This document shows, one piece after another, positions 9,057 to 17,301 of a stretch of 64,000 nt of DNA. Location of the stretch: positions 112,499 through 176,498 of the forward strand of contig NZ_LBMG01000006.1 of the NCBI RefSeq assembly GCF_001005315.1, in the 5' to 3' direction. This DNA is from Kordia jejudonensis. GTDB lineage: Bacteria; Bacteroidota; Bacteroidia; Flavobacteriales; Flavobacteriaceae. A program made the position numbers and the translations under genes. The stretch's first letter is position 1. Every line of letters begins with the position of its first letter. Under the pieces are notes generated by a model that saw only the letters and a list, made by a program, of their open reading frames with translations, was not told the origin of the DNA and did no database searches.

Positions 9057-10100
9057 TTATTTGATAATTAATTTCTTGGTAGTTGAAGCGCCATCATTAG
9101 ATGTCAAATTCATTAAATAGATTCCTGTAGTCAGTTTCAAACTTAAATCAACATTTGTAGTAACACCATTCATCTGATTAGAAGAAAGTGTACGACCGTT
9201 TAAGTCAGTAACAGTAACATTTTGTAATGCTACACCAGAATTACGAATCGTAATATTTCCATTTGATGGATTTGGATATACTGCAAATGAATTGCTTAAA
9301 AACTCATCGTTTGATAAAGTCGTAATATCTATTGCGGCTGGGATATTTGCTAAGTTGTTATTATAGGTAGTATCACCAGTTCCGTTAGTATTAGTTGTAT
9401 AATAATTTGCAGGATCAGTAAATGAATTTTTAGCTGCGACTAACGCTTCTGCTTCGGTTGCAAATCCAGAAAAATCATAAGTTCCGCTATATATTACATT
9501 ATCATTTTCATCTTCTACACCAGCGCTATTACCCAATCCTAAAGCGGTTCTCGGCATAGTTACATCACTCAGTCCCAATGGTAAAGAACTTTGGTTTGTA
9601 TCCGTTGGATTTCCAGTAAAGCCAGTTGAAGAGTTATGAGCTATAAATATAAAATTGGCGTTATTACCTGCATTAGTTCCACCAGCAGCATTTGTAGCAT
9701 CTTGAAATACAGTTATTTGATCTCCATTTCCAGAGAGGTTAAGAGATCCTCCAATTCTAGAATCTGTGTATGTTGCAAAATTTGGATTAGAAGTTCCGTC
9801 ATCGAATTGTATAATTTCACCAGCATCTAAACCACCAGCAGGAACAGTGTATTTTTGAGCTCCTTCATTACATGGCGTCGTAAAAACACCGCTAGCAGTT
9901 GCGCCACAATCAGAGAAATAGATCCCTGTTCCTTCGTTAATGTCTACAAAAGTAATGAAGGCAAATCTATCGGGACTATCGCTTCTCACGTGTATTACTG
10001 CAATATCTCCAGCAGCAAGTGTCGTAGCTTGGCTAAATAAAGCCGATGTAAAAAAAAGCATTGGCAATAAAACAAATGCAGAAAGTAATTTTATTTTCAT
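9057..10100 (-). CDS. T9SS-exported protein with type A sorting domain
   Basis: A 347-residue extracellular or surface protein. The N-terminal signal peptide ends SALFSQ. The mature N-terminal region (residues 25-250) begins TTLAAGDIAVIHVRSDSPDR and carries FITFVDINEGTGIYFSDCG. This resembles a beta-rich domain seen before sorting domains and related to lamin-tail-like modules, but I cannot name it with confidence. The C-terminal 75 residues are a typical T9SS type A domain: FAVYPNPSNGNITI, VTVTDLNGRTL, LTTGIYLMNL and a KKLIIK end. The product would cross the outer membrane by the Por secretion system, with the tail removed on export. It is flanked by strong terminators on both sides, so it forms a single-gene unit. 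Confidence 0.85.
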   Translation of the reverse strand: MKIKLLSAFVLLPMLFFTSALFSQATTLAAGDIAVIHVRSDSPDRFAFITFVDINEGTGIYFSDCGATASGVFTTPCNEGAQKYTVPAGGLDAGEIIQFDDGTSNPNFATYTDSRIGGSLNLSGNGDQITVFQDATNAAGGTNAGNNANFIFIAHNSSTGFTGNPTDTNQSSLPLGLSDVTMPRTALGLGNSAGVEDENDNVIYSGTYDFSGFATEAEALVAAKNSFTDPANYYTTNTNGTGDTTYNNNLANIPAAIDITTLSNDEFLSNSFAVYPNPSNGNITIRNSGVALQNVTVTDLNGRTLSSNQMNGVTTNVDLSLKLTTGIYLMNLTSNDGASTTKKLIIK

Positions 10101-10187
10101 AATAATGATTTTATAGTTTTGTGTAAAGATACTAATTTAAAGTATATACTGTATTTACGGTAGGAATAATTAATATTGAGTTTACGT

Positions 10188-10225
10188 AAAGTCCTTCTAA
10201 GCTTAGCAATGCTCAGAAGGACTTT
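10188..10225 (-). terminator. Terminator after the tail-collar pair
   Basis: AAAGTCCTTCT at 10188-10198 pairs with AGAAGGACTTT at 10215-10225 (11 bp), with extra partial pairing (AGC/GCT) towards the loop. It lies just beyond the stop of the 10248-10808 gene. Confidence 0.75.
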
Positions 10226-10247
10226 GTGGGTTTATAGTGTTTTTTAA

Positions 10248-10808
10248 TTAGCTTCTAGAAGGAAAAGTACCTTGCATTGCAATAATATAGTTTATTCCTA
10301 AAAAAGGATTTCTTATATTAAATGGTTGATTATTACCGCTAGATCCTGTATTTCCTGTAATTCCAACAGAATTAGGCGCCATTGTTACAGTATTAGTAGA
10401 TGAATTGAACATCAGTGTAGTATCTGGATCTATTAATCCAAAGTTCTTCCCATTAGGGTCATTAGATTCTCCATCATCTTCATTTGCCATGATACTACCT
10501 TTCATAGTTCCTGCATTGTGAAAGTGATTTGGTAATTCTAATAAAGTAAGTGTTTTTGTTTCAATACCACCTCTTTGTCCTAATTTGATGTCAGAGAGTC
10601 CTGGTCCACGACCAGCATGAATTGGACTTCTACTTCTTAAATCTGGCAAAGCAAAAGTAGTTCTTCCATCACCACCATAGGTAGTTCCTAGAAGAGAAAA
10701 TAATGCTTGATTTGCATTTATTGGTAGTAATTGTCCGTCACATAATGCCCAACCTCTCGGAGCAAAATTTCCGGCGAACATTACTATTTGCGCTAAAAAT
10801 GGATTCAT
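10248..10808 (-). CDS. Tail-collar domain protein (microcystin-dependent-protein-like), copy 1
   Basis: A 186-residue protein of the phage tail-collar/MdpB family. The N-terminal collar fold shows IVMFAGNFAPRGWALCDGQL, LLGTTYGGDGRTTFALPDLR and a GQRGG turn; the C-terminus is NIRNPFLGINYIIAMQG. Such proteins resemble phage short-tail-fibre segments and occur as small standalone genes in many Bacteroidota, where their role is not settled. There is no signal peptide. A near-copy of the same length (10857-11417) lies 48 bases upstream in the same operon. Residues around 105-143 are identical in both, while the flanks differ. Confidence 0.85.
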   Translation of the reverse strand: MNPFLAQIVMFAGNFAPRGWALCDGQLLPINANQALFSLLGTTYGGDGRTTFALPDLRSRSPIHAGRGPGLSDIKLGQRGGIETKTLTLLELPNHFHNAGTMKGSIMANEDDGESNDPNGKNFGLIDPDTTLMFNSSTNTVTMAPNSVGITGNTGSSGNNQPFNIRNPFLGINYIIAMQGTFPSRS

Positions 10809-10856
10809 AATATATTTTTTAATGTTAATTAATTTAATTTTTATAAAGCCTAATTC

Positions 10857-11417
10857 TTAGCTTCTTGATGGATACACTCCAAGCATTGCAATGATAAAGT
10901 TTACACCTTCAAAAGGGTTTCTAATGTAGAAAGATTGATTTCCTCCGGTTGCTAATGTATTTCCAGTAATTCCAACTGAGTCAGCAGACATAGATACCGT
11001 ATTAGTGGATGAATTAAACATTAGTGTGGTATCTGGATCTATTAATCCAAAGTTTTTCCCATTAGGATCGTTAGACTCCCCATCATCTTCATTTGCCATA
11101 ATACTACCTTTAAGCGTAGCTCCACTATGCTCGTGGCTAGGCATTTCTAATACATTTAATGTATGATACTCAGCACCGCCTCTTTGTCCTAACTTAATAG
11201 TAGTCAAACCTGGGCCAGTTCCTGGGTGAACAGCACTTCTACCTCTTAAATCAGGTAAAGCAAATGTAGTTCTACCGTCACCACCATACGTTGTTCCTAA
11301 AATAGAAAATAACGCTGAATTTGATGAGATAGCTAATAATTGTCCGTTGCATAATGCCCAACCACGTGGTGCAAAATTACCTCCGAACATAACAATTTCT
11401 CCGATAAATGGATCCAT
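10857..11417 (-). CDS. Tail-collar domain protein, copy 2
   Basis: Paralogue of the downstream gene with the same collar motifs (IVMFGGNFAPRGWALCNGQL, TTYGGDGRTTFALPDLR) and C-terminus (NPFEGVNFIIAMLG). The open frame reaches 11477, but I place the start at the ATG at 11417 (MDPFIGEIVMF). This gives exactly 186 residues like the sister gene and removes a 20-residue extension that matches nothing in it. A TAnnTTTG promoter element lies 63 bases upstream on the minus strand. First gene of a two-gene unit. Confidence 0.85.
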   Translation of the reverse strand: MDPFIGEIVMFGGNFAPRGWALCNGQLLAISSNSALFSILGTTYGGDGRTTFALPDLRGRSAVHPGTGPGLTTIKLGQRGGAEYHTLNVLEMPSHEHSGATLKGSIMANEDDGESNDPNGKNFGLIDPDTTLMFNSSTNTVSMSADSVGITGNTLATGGNQSFYIRNPFEGVNFIIAMLGVYPSRS

Positions 11418-11479
11418 AATAATATAGTTTATAAGGTTAAAAGAATAAAGATAGCATTTTTTAACAAATACTAACATTT

Positions 11480-11487
11480 CAAAAATA
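11480..11487 (-). promoter_or_regulatory. Candidate -7 element for the tail-collar operon
   Basis: The minus strand reads TATTTTTG, a TAnnTTTG match. Its position supports the ATG at 11417 as the real start of the first tail-collar gene. Confidence 0.4.
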
Positions 11488-11650
11488 TGAGTATTACGTC
11501 AGTAATCTAATGGTTTATACACTTAAAATTAAAAACAGGTAGAAGTACGTAATTATAAATATAAATTCTTCTTTTAAGTAAGAATTGTAGAAAATAGAAT
11601 GATATATTTTACTATTTTTAAGCCATACTAACTACAAAAATTATATAATT

Positions 11651-12010
11651 ATGGATTCAAAATTCGAAGATCAAAGTAAAAAAATCGAATACCCACTTAA
11701 AGCAATTCCCTTAGCAACAGCTGCGATATGGACACAAAATTGGAGAGAGAGAAAAAAAATAGAAGATATCAGAGGTTATTTTATCCCCATGGAAGATATC
11801 AATGAAGCAAGAGTTGAAATAGGCATAGATAATATGAGAGGCTATTTAGGAATAGACGATAAAGGAGAAAACCACCTTTTACTTGTAGGTGTAGATGCTA
11901 AAGGAAACGATATGATTGATGAAGAAAATGGTCAATTTGTATATGACTATACGAAGCCATGCCCACAACAATGTGGCAATGGAAATGTATTAAATGGAGA
12001 AGGAAATTAA
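11651..12010 (+). CDS. Small protein with C-terminal PCPQQCG motif
   Basis: A 119-residue protein with no recognised function and no signal peptide. It contains an alternating beta pattern, IRGYFIPMEDINEARVEIG then MRGYLGIDDKGENHLLLVG and VDAKGNDMID, and ends YDYTKPCPQQCGNGN. The same ending, with the same spacing from a GxDxxxN..ID segment, is in the lipoprotein at 15108-15926, so the two are homologous. The next gene begins 3 bases after this stop, and two further signalling genes follow, so this protein is probably the first member of a four-gene unit. The two cysteines could bind a metal or be a modification or processing site; nothing here decides. Confidence 0.75.
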   Translation: MDSKFEDQSKKIEYPLKAIPLATAAIWTQNWRERKKIEDIRGYFIPMEDINEARVEIGIDNMRGYLGIDDKGENHLLLVGVDAKGNDMIDEENGQFVYDYTKPCPQQCGNGNVLNGEGN

Positions 12011-12013
12011 TAC

Positions 12014-12652
12014 ATGTCATTATTAGATATTTTTTCTGATAGTTCAACGGTAGTTTTGATACTAAACGCTGCATTATATGCAAAGTTCATAGTATCAAAA
12101 GATTTTGCCTATAAATATTTTGCGATTTACTTGATATTAATGGCAATAAATCAAACATTGGTTACCATTTCTTTTGAGTTAGAAATAGACAATACACTAC
12201 TTGCAAATACATATATGATATTTCAATTTGTAATGTTGAGTCTTTTCTATTATGCAATTTTTAAAGAACAGAAACAGCGAAAATATATCCTAATAATTTT
12301 ATTGGTAGTAACAATAATCTTAGGAGTTCAATATGCTTGGACTCCTAAATTATTTCATGAATATAATCCTTATGGAATTATAGCCACATCTACAATACTT
12401 ATATTTTACGCAATTACATATTTTTTTCATCATATTTCTGATAAAGAACTAAAATTATACCTCGTAAATAGTGGAATATTAATTTATTTATTAGGAACTA
12501 TTTTACTATTTTCTATAGCAAAAGCTGGATTAAAAATAGAACCAGAAATAGAAGTTGCATTATGGATATTAAATGCTTTCATTTATTTAGTCTTTCAAGT
12601 AATTATTACTACACAATGGTTCTCCGACCGTAGAAAAAACAAAAAAATATAA
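12014..12652 (+). CDS. Polytopic membrane protein of a sensor operon
   Basis: A 212-residue protein with about six to seven hydrophobic helices (near residues 8-25, 35-55, 65-85, 92-108, 120-140, 150-170 and 178-198). It ends in a basic cytoplasmic tail (RRKNKKI). It has no catalytic motif. It overlaps the histidine kinase by one base and follows the PCPQQCG gene by 3 bases. Small 7-TM-like proteins next to kinases often act as the membrane sensing partner; this is inference from position. Confidence 0.75.
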   Translation: MSLLDIFSDSSTVVLILNAALYAKFIVSKDFAYKYFAIYLILMAINQTLVTISFELEIDNTLLANTYMIFQFVMLSLFYYAIFKEQKQRKYILIILLVVTIILGVQYAWTPKLFHEYNPYGIIATSTILIFYAITYFFHHISDKELKLYLVNSGILIYLLGTILLFSIAKAGLKIEPEIEVALWILNAFIYLVFQVIITTQWFSDRRKNKKI

Positions 12653-13446
12653 TGGATGGTCCCTTTTTAGAAGATAATGGAGTGATAGCAATTGTTATTT
12701 TTGGTGTCGTATTACTGTTAGTTATGGGGCTAACATTGATATTATTCTTCTATCTGTCTCGAAAAAAAATCATTCAAAAAGAACTAGAGAAAAAGACCTT
12801 AGAACTAAATCATCAAAAAGAAATGCTGAAAGCTACCATTGTAGCACAAGAAGCAGAACGCAATCGCATAGCACAAGATTTACACGATGCCATTAGTGCA
12901 AAACTCAATGTAGTGTCGCTGAGCGCCAATTTTCTCTTAGAAGAAGAAAACGTAACACCCAAAGAAACAGATGAAATCATCAATCATATGCTGCGTGTTA
13001 CCAACAAAACGATTGAAAGTTCTCGGAAAATTGCACATAACTTACTACCACCAATACTTGAAAAATTTGGTTTGGGTGCTGCTTTAGAAGAATTATGTGA
13101 TGAATTTAGCAATAGCAAAAAAGTAAATGTTACCTCTAAAATAGCATATGAAGCGAAACGATTAGACAAAGATGAAGAATTACACGTATTTCGGATCGCA
13201 CAAGAATTAATGAACAATTCTATGCGTCATGGAAAAGCAAAAGAAATAGAACTAAATTTTGAACCCAAAAAAGAAAACTTATTGCTATCTTACAGAGATG
13301 ATGGAGTAGGGTTCGATACTGAAAACATAGGAGTTCTAAAGGGCTTAGGTTTACGAAATATTGAAAGTAGAGTATCACTTTTAAAAGGTACTATCGTGTA
13401 CGAAAGTGAAGAATTAAAAGGAGTCAAAGTACAAATCACAATTTAA
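12652..13446 (+). CDS. NarL-type sensor histidine kinase
   Basis: A 264-residue kinase that autophosphorylates and passes phosphate to the regulator encoded next. One N-terminal helix (about residues 10-33) is followed by a short coiled coil and a HisKA_3 dimerisation domain, RNRIAQDLHDAISAKL, with phospho-acceptor H78. The ATP-binding domain has the N box (ELMNNSMRHG), G1 (DDGVGFD) and G2 (GLGLRNIESRV). It has no periplasmic sensor domain of its own, so the signal probably comes through the membrane protein encoded just upstream. The response regulator gene follows after 13 bases. Confidence 0.92.
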   Translation: MDGPFLEDNGVIAIVIFGVVLLLVMGLTLILFFYLSRKKIIQKELEKKTLELNHQKEMLKATIVAQEAERNRIAQDLHDAISAKLNVVSLSANFLLEEENVTPKETDEIINHMLRVTNKTIESSRKIAHNLLPPILEKFGLGAALEELCDEFSNSKKVNVTSKIAYEAKRLDKDEELHVFRIAQELMNNSMRHGKAKEIELNFEPKKENLLLSYRDDGVGFDTENIGVLKGLGLRNIESRVSLLKGTIVYESEELKGVKVQITI

Positions 13447-13459
13447 TATACAAAGGATC

Positions 13460-14137
13460 ATGGATACAGAGATTATAAAAATAGCCATTGCCGATGATGA
13501 AGCCTTATTTAGAGCAGGAATATCATTTATATTAACACGCGTTAAAAATTTTGAAATCGTCTTTGAAGCAGAAAATGGTGCAGACCTAATAGAAAAACTA
13601 AAAACACATGAAAAGCCAGATGTTGTGTTGATGGATTTAAAAATGCCAATGCTTAATGGTGTTGAAAGTACTAAAATTCTACAAAAAGAACATCCAACAA
13701 TCAAAGTCATTGCGGTAACGAGTTATGATGGTAAGTCATTTATAACGAATATGATAGACGTTGGAGCATCTTCATATCTGCTAAAAAACACATCACCAAA
13801 AGTAGTAGTACATACCATAAATGAAGTGTTTGCAAAAGGATTTTACTATGATGAACGTGTGCTAAAAATCATTCATGAAAATCTATTATCTGCCAAAAGC
13901 AAACGCATCAAAAGTGATTTGGACAATAACTTACTCACAAAACGTGAAAAAGAAATTCTTGAACTCATCTGTAATCAATACACAACCAACGAAATTGCAG
14001 ACAAACTATTCATCAGTCCACGAACAGTAGAAGGACATCGAAACAATTTACTCTTAAAAACAGAATCTAAAAATGTAGCAGGATTGGTTATCTATGGAAT
14101 CCAGAAAAAACTCATTGAATTATCTCCTGATTTTTAA
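13460..14137 (+). CDS. NarL/FixJ-family response regulator
   Basis: A 225-residue DNA-binding regulator. The receiver domain (residues 6-125) has the acidic pair D12/D13, phospho-acceptor D59 in VVLMDLKMP, and the switch residues AVTS and LLKN. The C-terminal LuxR helix-turn-helix reads LTKREKEILELICN and NEIADKLFISPRTVEGH. It is the partner of the kinase upstream. Target genes are unknown; the lipoprotein at 15108, which shares the PCPQQCG ending with the first gene of this unit, is one candidate by theme only. Confidence 0.93.
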   Translation: MDTEIIKIAIADDEALFRAGISFILTRVKNFEIVFEAENGADLIEKLKTHEKPDVVLMDLKMPMLNGVESTKILQKEHPTIKVIAVTSYDGKSFITNMIDVGASSYLLKNTSPKVVVHTINEVFAKGFYYDERVLKIIHENLLSAKSKRIKSDLDNNLLTKREKEILELICNQYTTNEIADKLFISPRTVEGHRNNLLLKTESKNVAGLVIYGIQKKLIELSPDF

Positions 14138-14273
14138 GAAAAATACCGAAAGCGATTCCCCAAAATCTATAACTTCACACAAAATAACTTCATACAAGAT
14201 TCAAAAAAACATACTTTTCAAATATATAATAGAGTAAATCTACGCTTACTATGAAATTCCTATAATTAATGTT

Positions 14274-14281
14274 TATTTTTG
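14274..14281 (+). promoter_or_regulatory. Candidate -7 element for tmk
   Basis: TATTTTTG fits TAnnTTTG and ends 20 bases before the tmk ATG. Confidence 0.4.
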
Positions 14282-14301
14282 GCAACTAGAAGTCAACATT
14301 C

Positions 14302-14937
14302 ATGAAAAAAAATCTATTCATAGCGATTGAAGGAATCGATGGAAGTGGAAAAAGTACACAAGCTAAAAACATAGCAAAACGCTTAGAGGCAGAAGGTCAC
14401 AAAGTATATCTCACCTTTGAACCTACAGACATGCGTATTGGAAAAATGATTCGAAATACATTTCTAAGTGGAAAAGAAAAAGCTGATGAAAAAGTAATAG
14501 CAGCATTATTTGTAGCTGACAGATTGGATCATTTATTGCATGAAACTGACGGAATTCTCAAAAAACTAGCAGAAGGTTACACGGTAATTACGGATAGATA
14601 CTACTTTTCTTCCTATGCGTATCATGGCGCACACATTGACATGGATTGGGTTATAAACGCTAACAAAATGGCAGCAGAAACGCTCAAACCAGATGTAAAC
14701 CTATTTGTAGATGTTTCTCCTGAAGTTGCAATGAAACGTATCAACGCAAACAGAGAAAGTATAGAAATCTACGAAACCCTAGACAACCTAAAAGCGGTAC
14801 AAGCACAATACCTACGTGCGTTTGAAAAACTGAAAAATGAAGAACATATTGTGGCTGTAAATGGAGACGATTCTCCTGAAAAAGTGACAGAAAATCTTTG
14901 GGAAGCTTTACAAAAGGAAAATCTTATTCAAGAATAA
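14302..14937 (+). CDS. tmk: Thymidylate kinase
   Basis: Phosphorylates dTMP to dTDP in DNA precursor synthesis, in the cytoplasm. A 211-residue protein with the P-loop EGIDGSGKST at residues 9-18, the TFEPTD segment, the DRYYFSSYAYHG region with the DRY-type nucleotide-binding motif, and LFVDVSPEVAMKRI. Length is normal for Tmk. It stands alone, with about 160 bases on either side. There is nothing odd about it. Confidence 0.95.
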   Translation: MKKNLFIAIEGIDGSGKSTQAKNIAKRLEAEGHKVYLTFEPTDMRIGKMIRNTFLSGKEKADEKVIAALFVADRLDHLLHETDGILKKLAEGYTVITDRYYFSSYAYHGAHIDMDWVINANKMAAETLKPDVNLFVDVSPEVAMKRINANRESIEIYETLDNLKAVQAQYLRAFEKLKNEEHIVAVNGDDSPEKVTENLWEALQKENLIQE

Positions 14938-15017
14938 ACAATACTATGAAATCATCATGATTTTTGATATTAAATAATTCTATTTTTATTTAATAAAGTT
15001 GAATTTATCAACGCTCA

Positions 15018-15050
15018 TTGATTTTTAGCAACGCTTATGAAATAAATTTG
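15018..15050 (+). promoter_or_regulatory. Candidate promoter for the PCPQQCG lipoprotein
   Basis: ATTG at 15018-15021 and TAAATTTG at 15043-15050 (TAnnTTTG) have the roughly 20-base spacing of Bacteroidota -33/-7 promoters. The start codon is 57 bases downstream. Confidence 0.45.
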
Positions 15051-15107
15051 TTATTACTTAAATTAAAAATTACTTTTATTTTAATATCAATTTAAAATAT
15101 TAAAATC

Positions 15108-15926
15108 ATGAAGAAATTCTTTTTTACAGCAGCTGCTTTAGCTGGAATGTTTTTATTTTCTTGCTCAGAAGAGTTAAAAGAAAATACAGAAAATGTGATA
15201 GCTACTGAGTTATTGACGAAAACGCAAAAAACTAATTGGGTTGATACCAAGATTTCAAACGAAATTATTAACAATCAAAAAAGTATTTCTCATTATGAAT
15301 TTAATGTTAATGAATTAAAAGAACTTGTTGGTAATGAGAATGTTAGTTATGTGTGGTTTGATTTAGGATTAAATGATGCAAATCAAATTACTTTTACTGC
15401 AACAGGAGAAAGTACCTCAGGGTATACTGTTATGCAAGTGTCTTCAAAAATAATTTCAACAAATGAATACAAAGAAGATTTTTCTGTATTCACTAGAGTA
15501 GGGAATGTAGCATTAAATACTAATCCAGAGTTGGATCATATTTTACAAAATAGCGATGCATATGAATATCTTACTGAGATGAAAAAAGCATACGACGATT
15601 TTGAAGAAACATTAGATCAAGAAGGGCAACGTGTAGAACGATTTGGATTGGATGTAATAATCGTAAAACGCATGTTAATGACTCATGATATTAATTCTTT
15701 AGGATTGTTTTTAGGAAAAAATAAACAAGGAAAGATGACTACTGTATTCATCGGAAAAGATAAAAATGACAATTTGCTAATTGATGCTCAAGCTGCTGAA
15801 TCTACAGCAGGTATGGCTTTTGATCATACTTTACCTTGTCCTCAACAATGCGGTTGTACTTGTGATGATGGAGAATTTAGTCCAACTTGTAAATGTGATG
15901 ACGATCAAGAAGTGATTGAAGATTAA
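15108..15926 (+). CDS. Lipoprotein with cysteine-rich PCPQQCGCTC tail
   Basis: A 272-residue predicted lipoprotein: leader MKKFFFTAAALAGMFLFSC with the lipobox FSC (Cys at residue 19). The C-terminal part matches the 119-residue protein at 11651-12010: LGLFLGKNKQGK, then GKDKNDNLLID, then DHTLPCPQQCG. Here the motif continues into a six-cysteine, aspartate-rich tail (CGCTCDDG, then SPTCKCDDD). An earlier segment (residues about 45-110: TNWVDTKI, HYEFNVNELKEL, FDLGLND) has the same order of features, so the protein may hold two copies of one domain. Single-gene unit with a promoter candidate and a strong terminator. Function unknown; the tail suggests metal binding. Confidence 0.75.
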   Translation: MKKFFFTAAALAGMFLFSCSEELKENTENVIATELLTKTQKTNWVDTKISNEIINNQKSISHYEFNVNELKELVGNENVSYVWFDLGLNDANQITFTATGESTSGYTVMQVSSKIISTNEYKEDFSVFTRVGNVALNTNPELDHILQNSDAYEYLTEMKKAYDDFEETLDQEGQRVERFGLDVIIVKRMLMTHDINSLGLFLGKNKQGKMTTVFIGKDKNDNLLIDAQAAESTAGMAFDHTLPCPQQCGCTCDDGEFSPTCKCDDDQEVIED

Positions 15927-15956
15927 TACAGTATTTTCTATTAAATAATATAGTTT

Positions 15957-15984
15957 AAAGCCATTATCGTAGGATAATGGCTTT
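15957..15984 (+). terminator. Terminator after the lipoprotein gene
   Basis: AAAGCCATTATC - GTAG - GATAATGGCTTT is a perfect 12-bp stem with a 4-base loop, 30 bases after the stop. It separates this gene from the injection-system operon. Confidence 0.85.
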
Positions 15985-16119
15985 CTTCATTTACAATAAT
16001 AGTATTATATAAACAACCGTGTTTTTCCTATATAAATAATAATTTCTTCCTGTATTAAAATAGTGTTTTTCCTATTACTAATTAGCTATTTGACTCTAAC
16101 AGTTCCGCTTGTCTATCGG

Positions 16120-16127
16120 TAGTTTTG
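16120..16127 (+). promoter_or_regulatory. Candidate -7 element of the eCIS operon
   Basis: TAGTTTTG matches TAnnTTTG, 37 bases before the first gene of the injection-system locus. It is the only such match seen between the upstream terminator and that gene. A TTTG at 16089 is too far away to be a standard -33 box. Confidence 0.45.
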
Positions 16128-16163
16128 TTTCATTAGTATTTCAACCAGAACGAAGCAGGAAAC

Positions 16164-16730
16164 ATGATCAACAAATTTGTAGACAAACTTACCACTGACG
16201 GACTTGCCACGTATATTAACACGTTACAGGGAATTTCTGTAAAGTTAGGCGCGCAAAACATTGGCGATTATCAATCTGACGATAATGATTTTGACGGAGA
16301 AAACTTAGTGGTAACAATTGTACGAATTGACGAAGAAAGCACACTAAAAAACTTTCCGAATCAAAAACTGGTACAAAGCGGACAAACTTTTAAAGTGGAC
16401 AAGCGTTTTCCAAAAATCTATCTGAATTACTACTTACTATTTTCATGTACGCTACAATATGACAAAGCAATTGCTGTCATTTACAAAGCAATAAAGTTTT
16501 TTCAACATCAAAAAAAGTTTGTCTTTACCGCTGATGATGATGACATTGAATTAAACATGGAACTCTGTTCGCCAAGTTTTGAACAACTTAATAATATCTG
16601 GGGAATGCTCGGTGGAAAACAAATGCCAAGCGTACTATACAAAGCAAGAGTATCTGCTTTAGAAAGAGACATTGAAACATTAACAGCTATCATAACATCC
16701 ATTGGAGCTATAGAAAAACAAGATGAGTAG
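16164..16730 (+). CDS. eCIS cap-like protein, DUF4255 (Pvc16/Afp16-like)
   Basis: A 188-residue protein of the DUF4255 (Pvc16 N-terminal) family, which in Afp/PVC-type particles caps the far end of the tube and sheath and sets particle length. Evidence: the N-terminal helix FVDKLTTDGLATYI, an acidic loop, the strand VVTIVRIDEESTLKN (family form: V.L.LVNIEEERTLKN), and LNYYLLFSC with AIAVIYKAIKFFQHQ. It is first in the operon here, whereas afp16 is last in the Serratia locus. It overlaps the next gene by 8 bases. Confidence 0.8.
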   Translation: MINKFVDKLTTDGLATYINTLQGISVKLGAQNIGDYQSDDNDFDGENLVVTIVRIDEESTLKNFPNQKLVQSGQTFKVDKRFPKIYLNYYLLFSCTLQYDKAIAVIYKAIKFFQHQKKFVFTADDDDIELNMELCSPSFEQLNNIWGMLGGKQMPSVLYKARVSALERDIETLTAIITSIGAIEKQDE

Positions 16731-17268
16731 ATTCAATTACATATACGATCTGTTAACAACCGTGAAGCTAAATCATAAAAATGACAAAGTAGCTGAAAAT
16801 CATGTAAAACTCTATCCAAGTAAAGCAACAGCAGCGCTCATTGAGCAATACAAAATGGTCATTAAAACCATTCCAGAAGGAATAGTCATTTTATACAGAA
16901 AGCAAGAAGAATTTGTGGCAGAAACGGTAGACAATGTGCTCATTATAGATGATGTTGAAGTAATTGACAAAAAAATAGTCGGTTACGTAGCAACTTCGCC
17001 AGACAGAACTTTTACAAACTGGCTTCCAGATCCAGTAGAAATTGACTTAGAATTTTATGCAGTGACTGATCAAAAATACAGAAACGATACAAAACTAGCT
17101 GCATTGGCGCTCAACGAATTCATCGTGTATAGTGCAGATGAACTAGAAGGAACAAAAGAAACCAACAATACCATCAACGAACGGATAAAGCCAGATGGTA
17201 TCATACAAATACACATCGAAGAAGCAAACCTTACGACACCAATTACATTAACATTTGAAATCAAATAA
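16723..17268 (+). CDS. Unknown eCIS-operon protein
   Basis: A 181-residue protein not assigned to a family. It appears to be a soluble alpha/beta protein: a helical start (FNYIYDLLTTVKLNH), then strands such as EGIVILYRKQEE and DNVLIIDDVEVIDKKIVGYV, and a C-terminal strand LTTPITLTFEIK. No signal peptide, cysteines or membrane segments. It starts inside the end of the DUF4255 gene (8-base overlap) and precedes the sheath gene by 33 bases. Translational coupling to a cap protein makes a structural or terminator-complex role plausible; this is inference from position. Confidence 0.65.
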   Translation: MSRFNYIYDLLTTVKLNHKNDKVAENHVKLYPSKATAALIEQYKMVIKTIPEGIVILYRKQEEFVAETVDNVLIIDDVEVIDKKIVGYVATSPDRTFTNWLPDPVEIDLEFYAVTDQKYRNDTKLAALALNEFIVYSADELEGTKETNNTINERIKPDGIIQIHIEEANLTTPITLTFEIK

Positions 17269-17301
17269 AATACTAACAAAACTTTTTAAATCATAAATAT
17301 T

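Noticed and set aside
11418..11477. N-terminal extension of the second tail-collar gene
   Set aside because: The first 20 residues match nothing in the sister gene and would place the -7 promoter element right at the start codon; the ATG at 11417 gives the same length as the paralogue.
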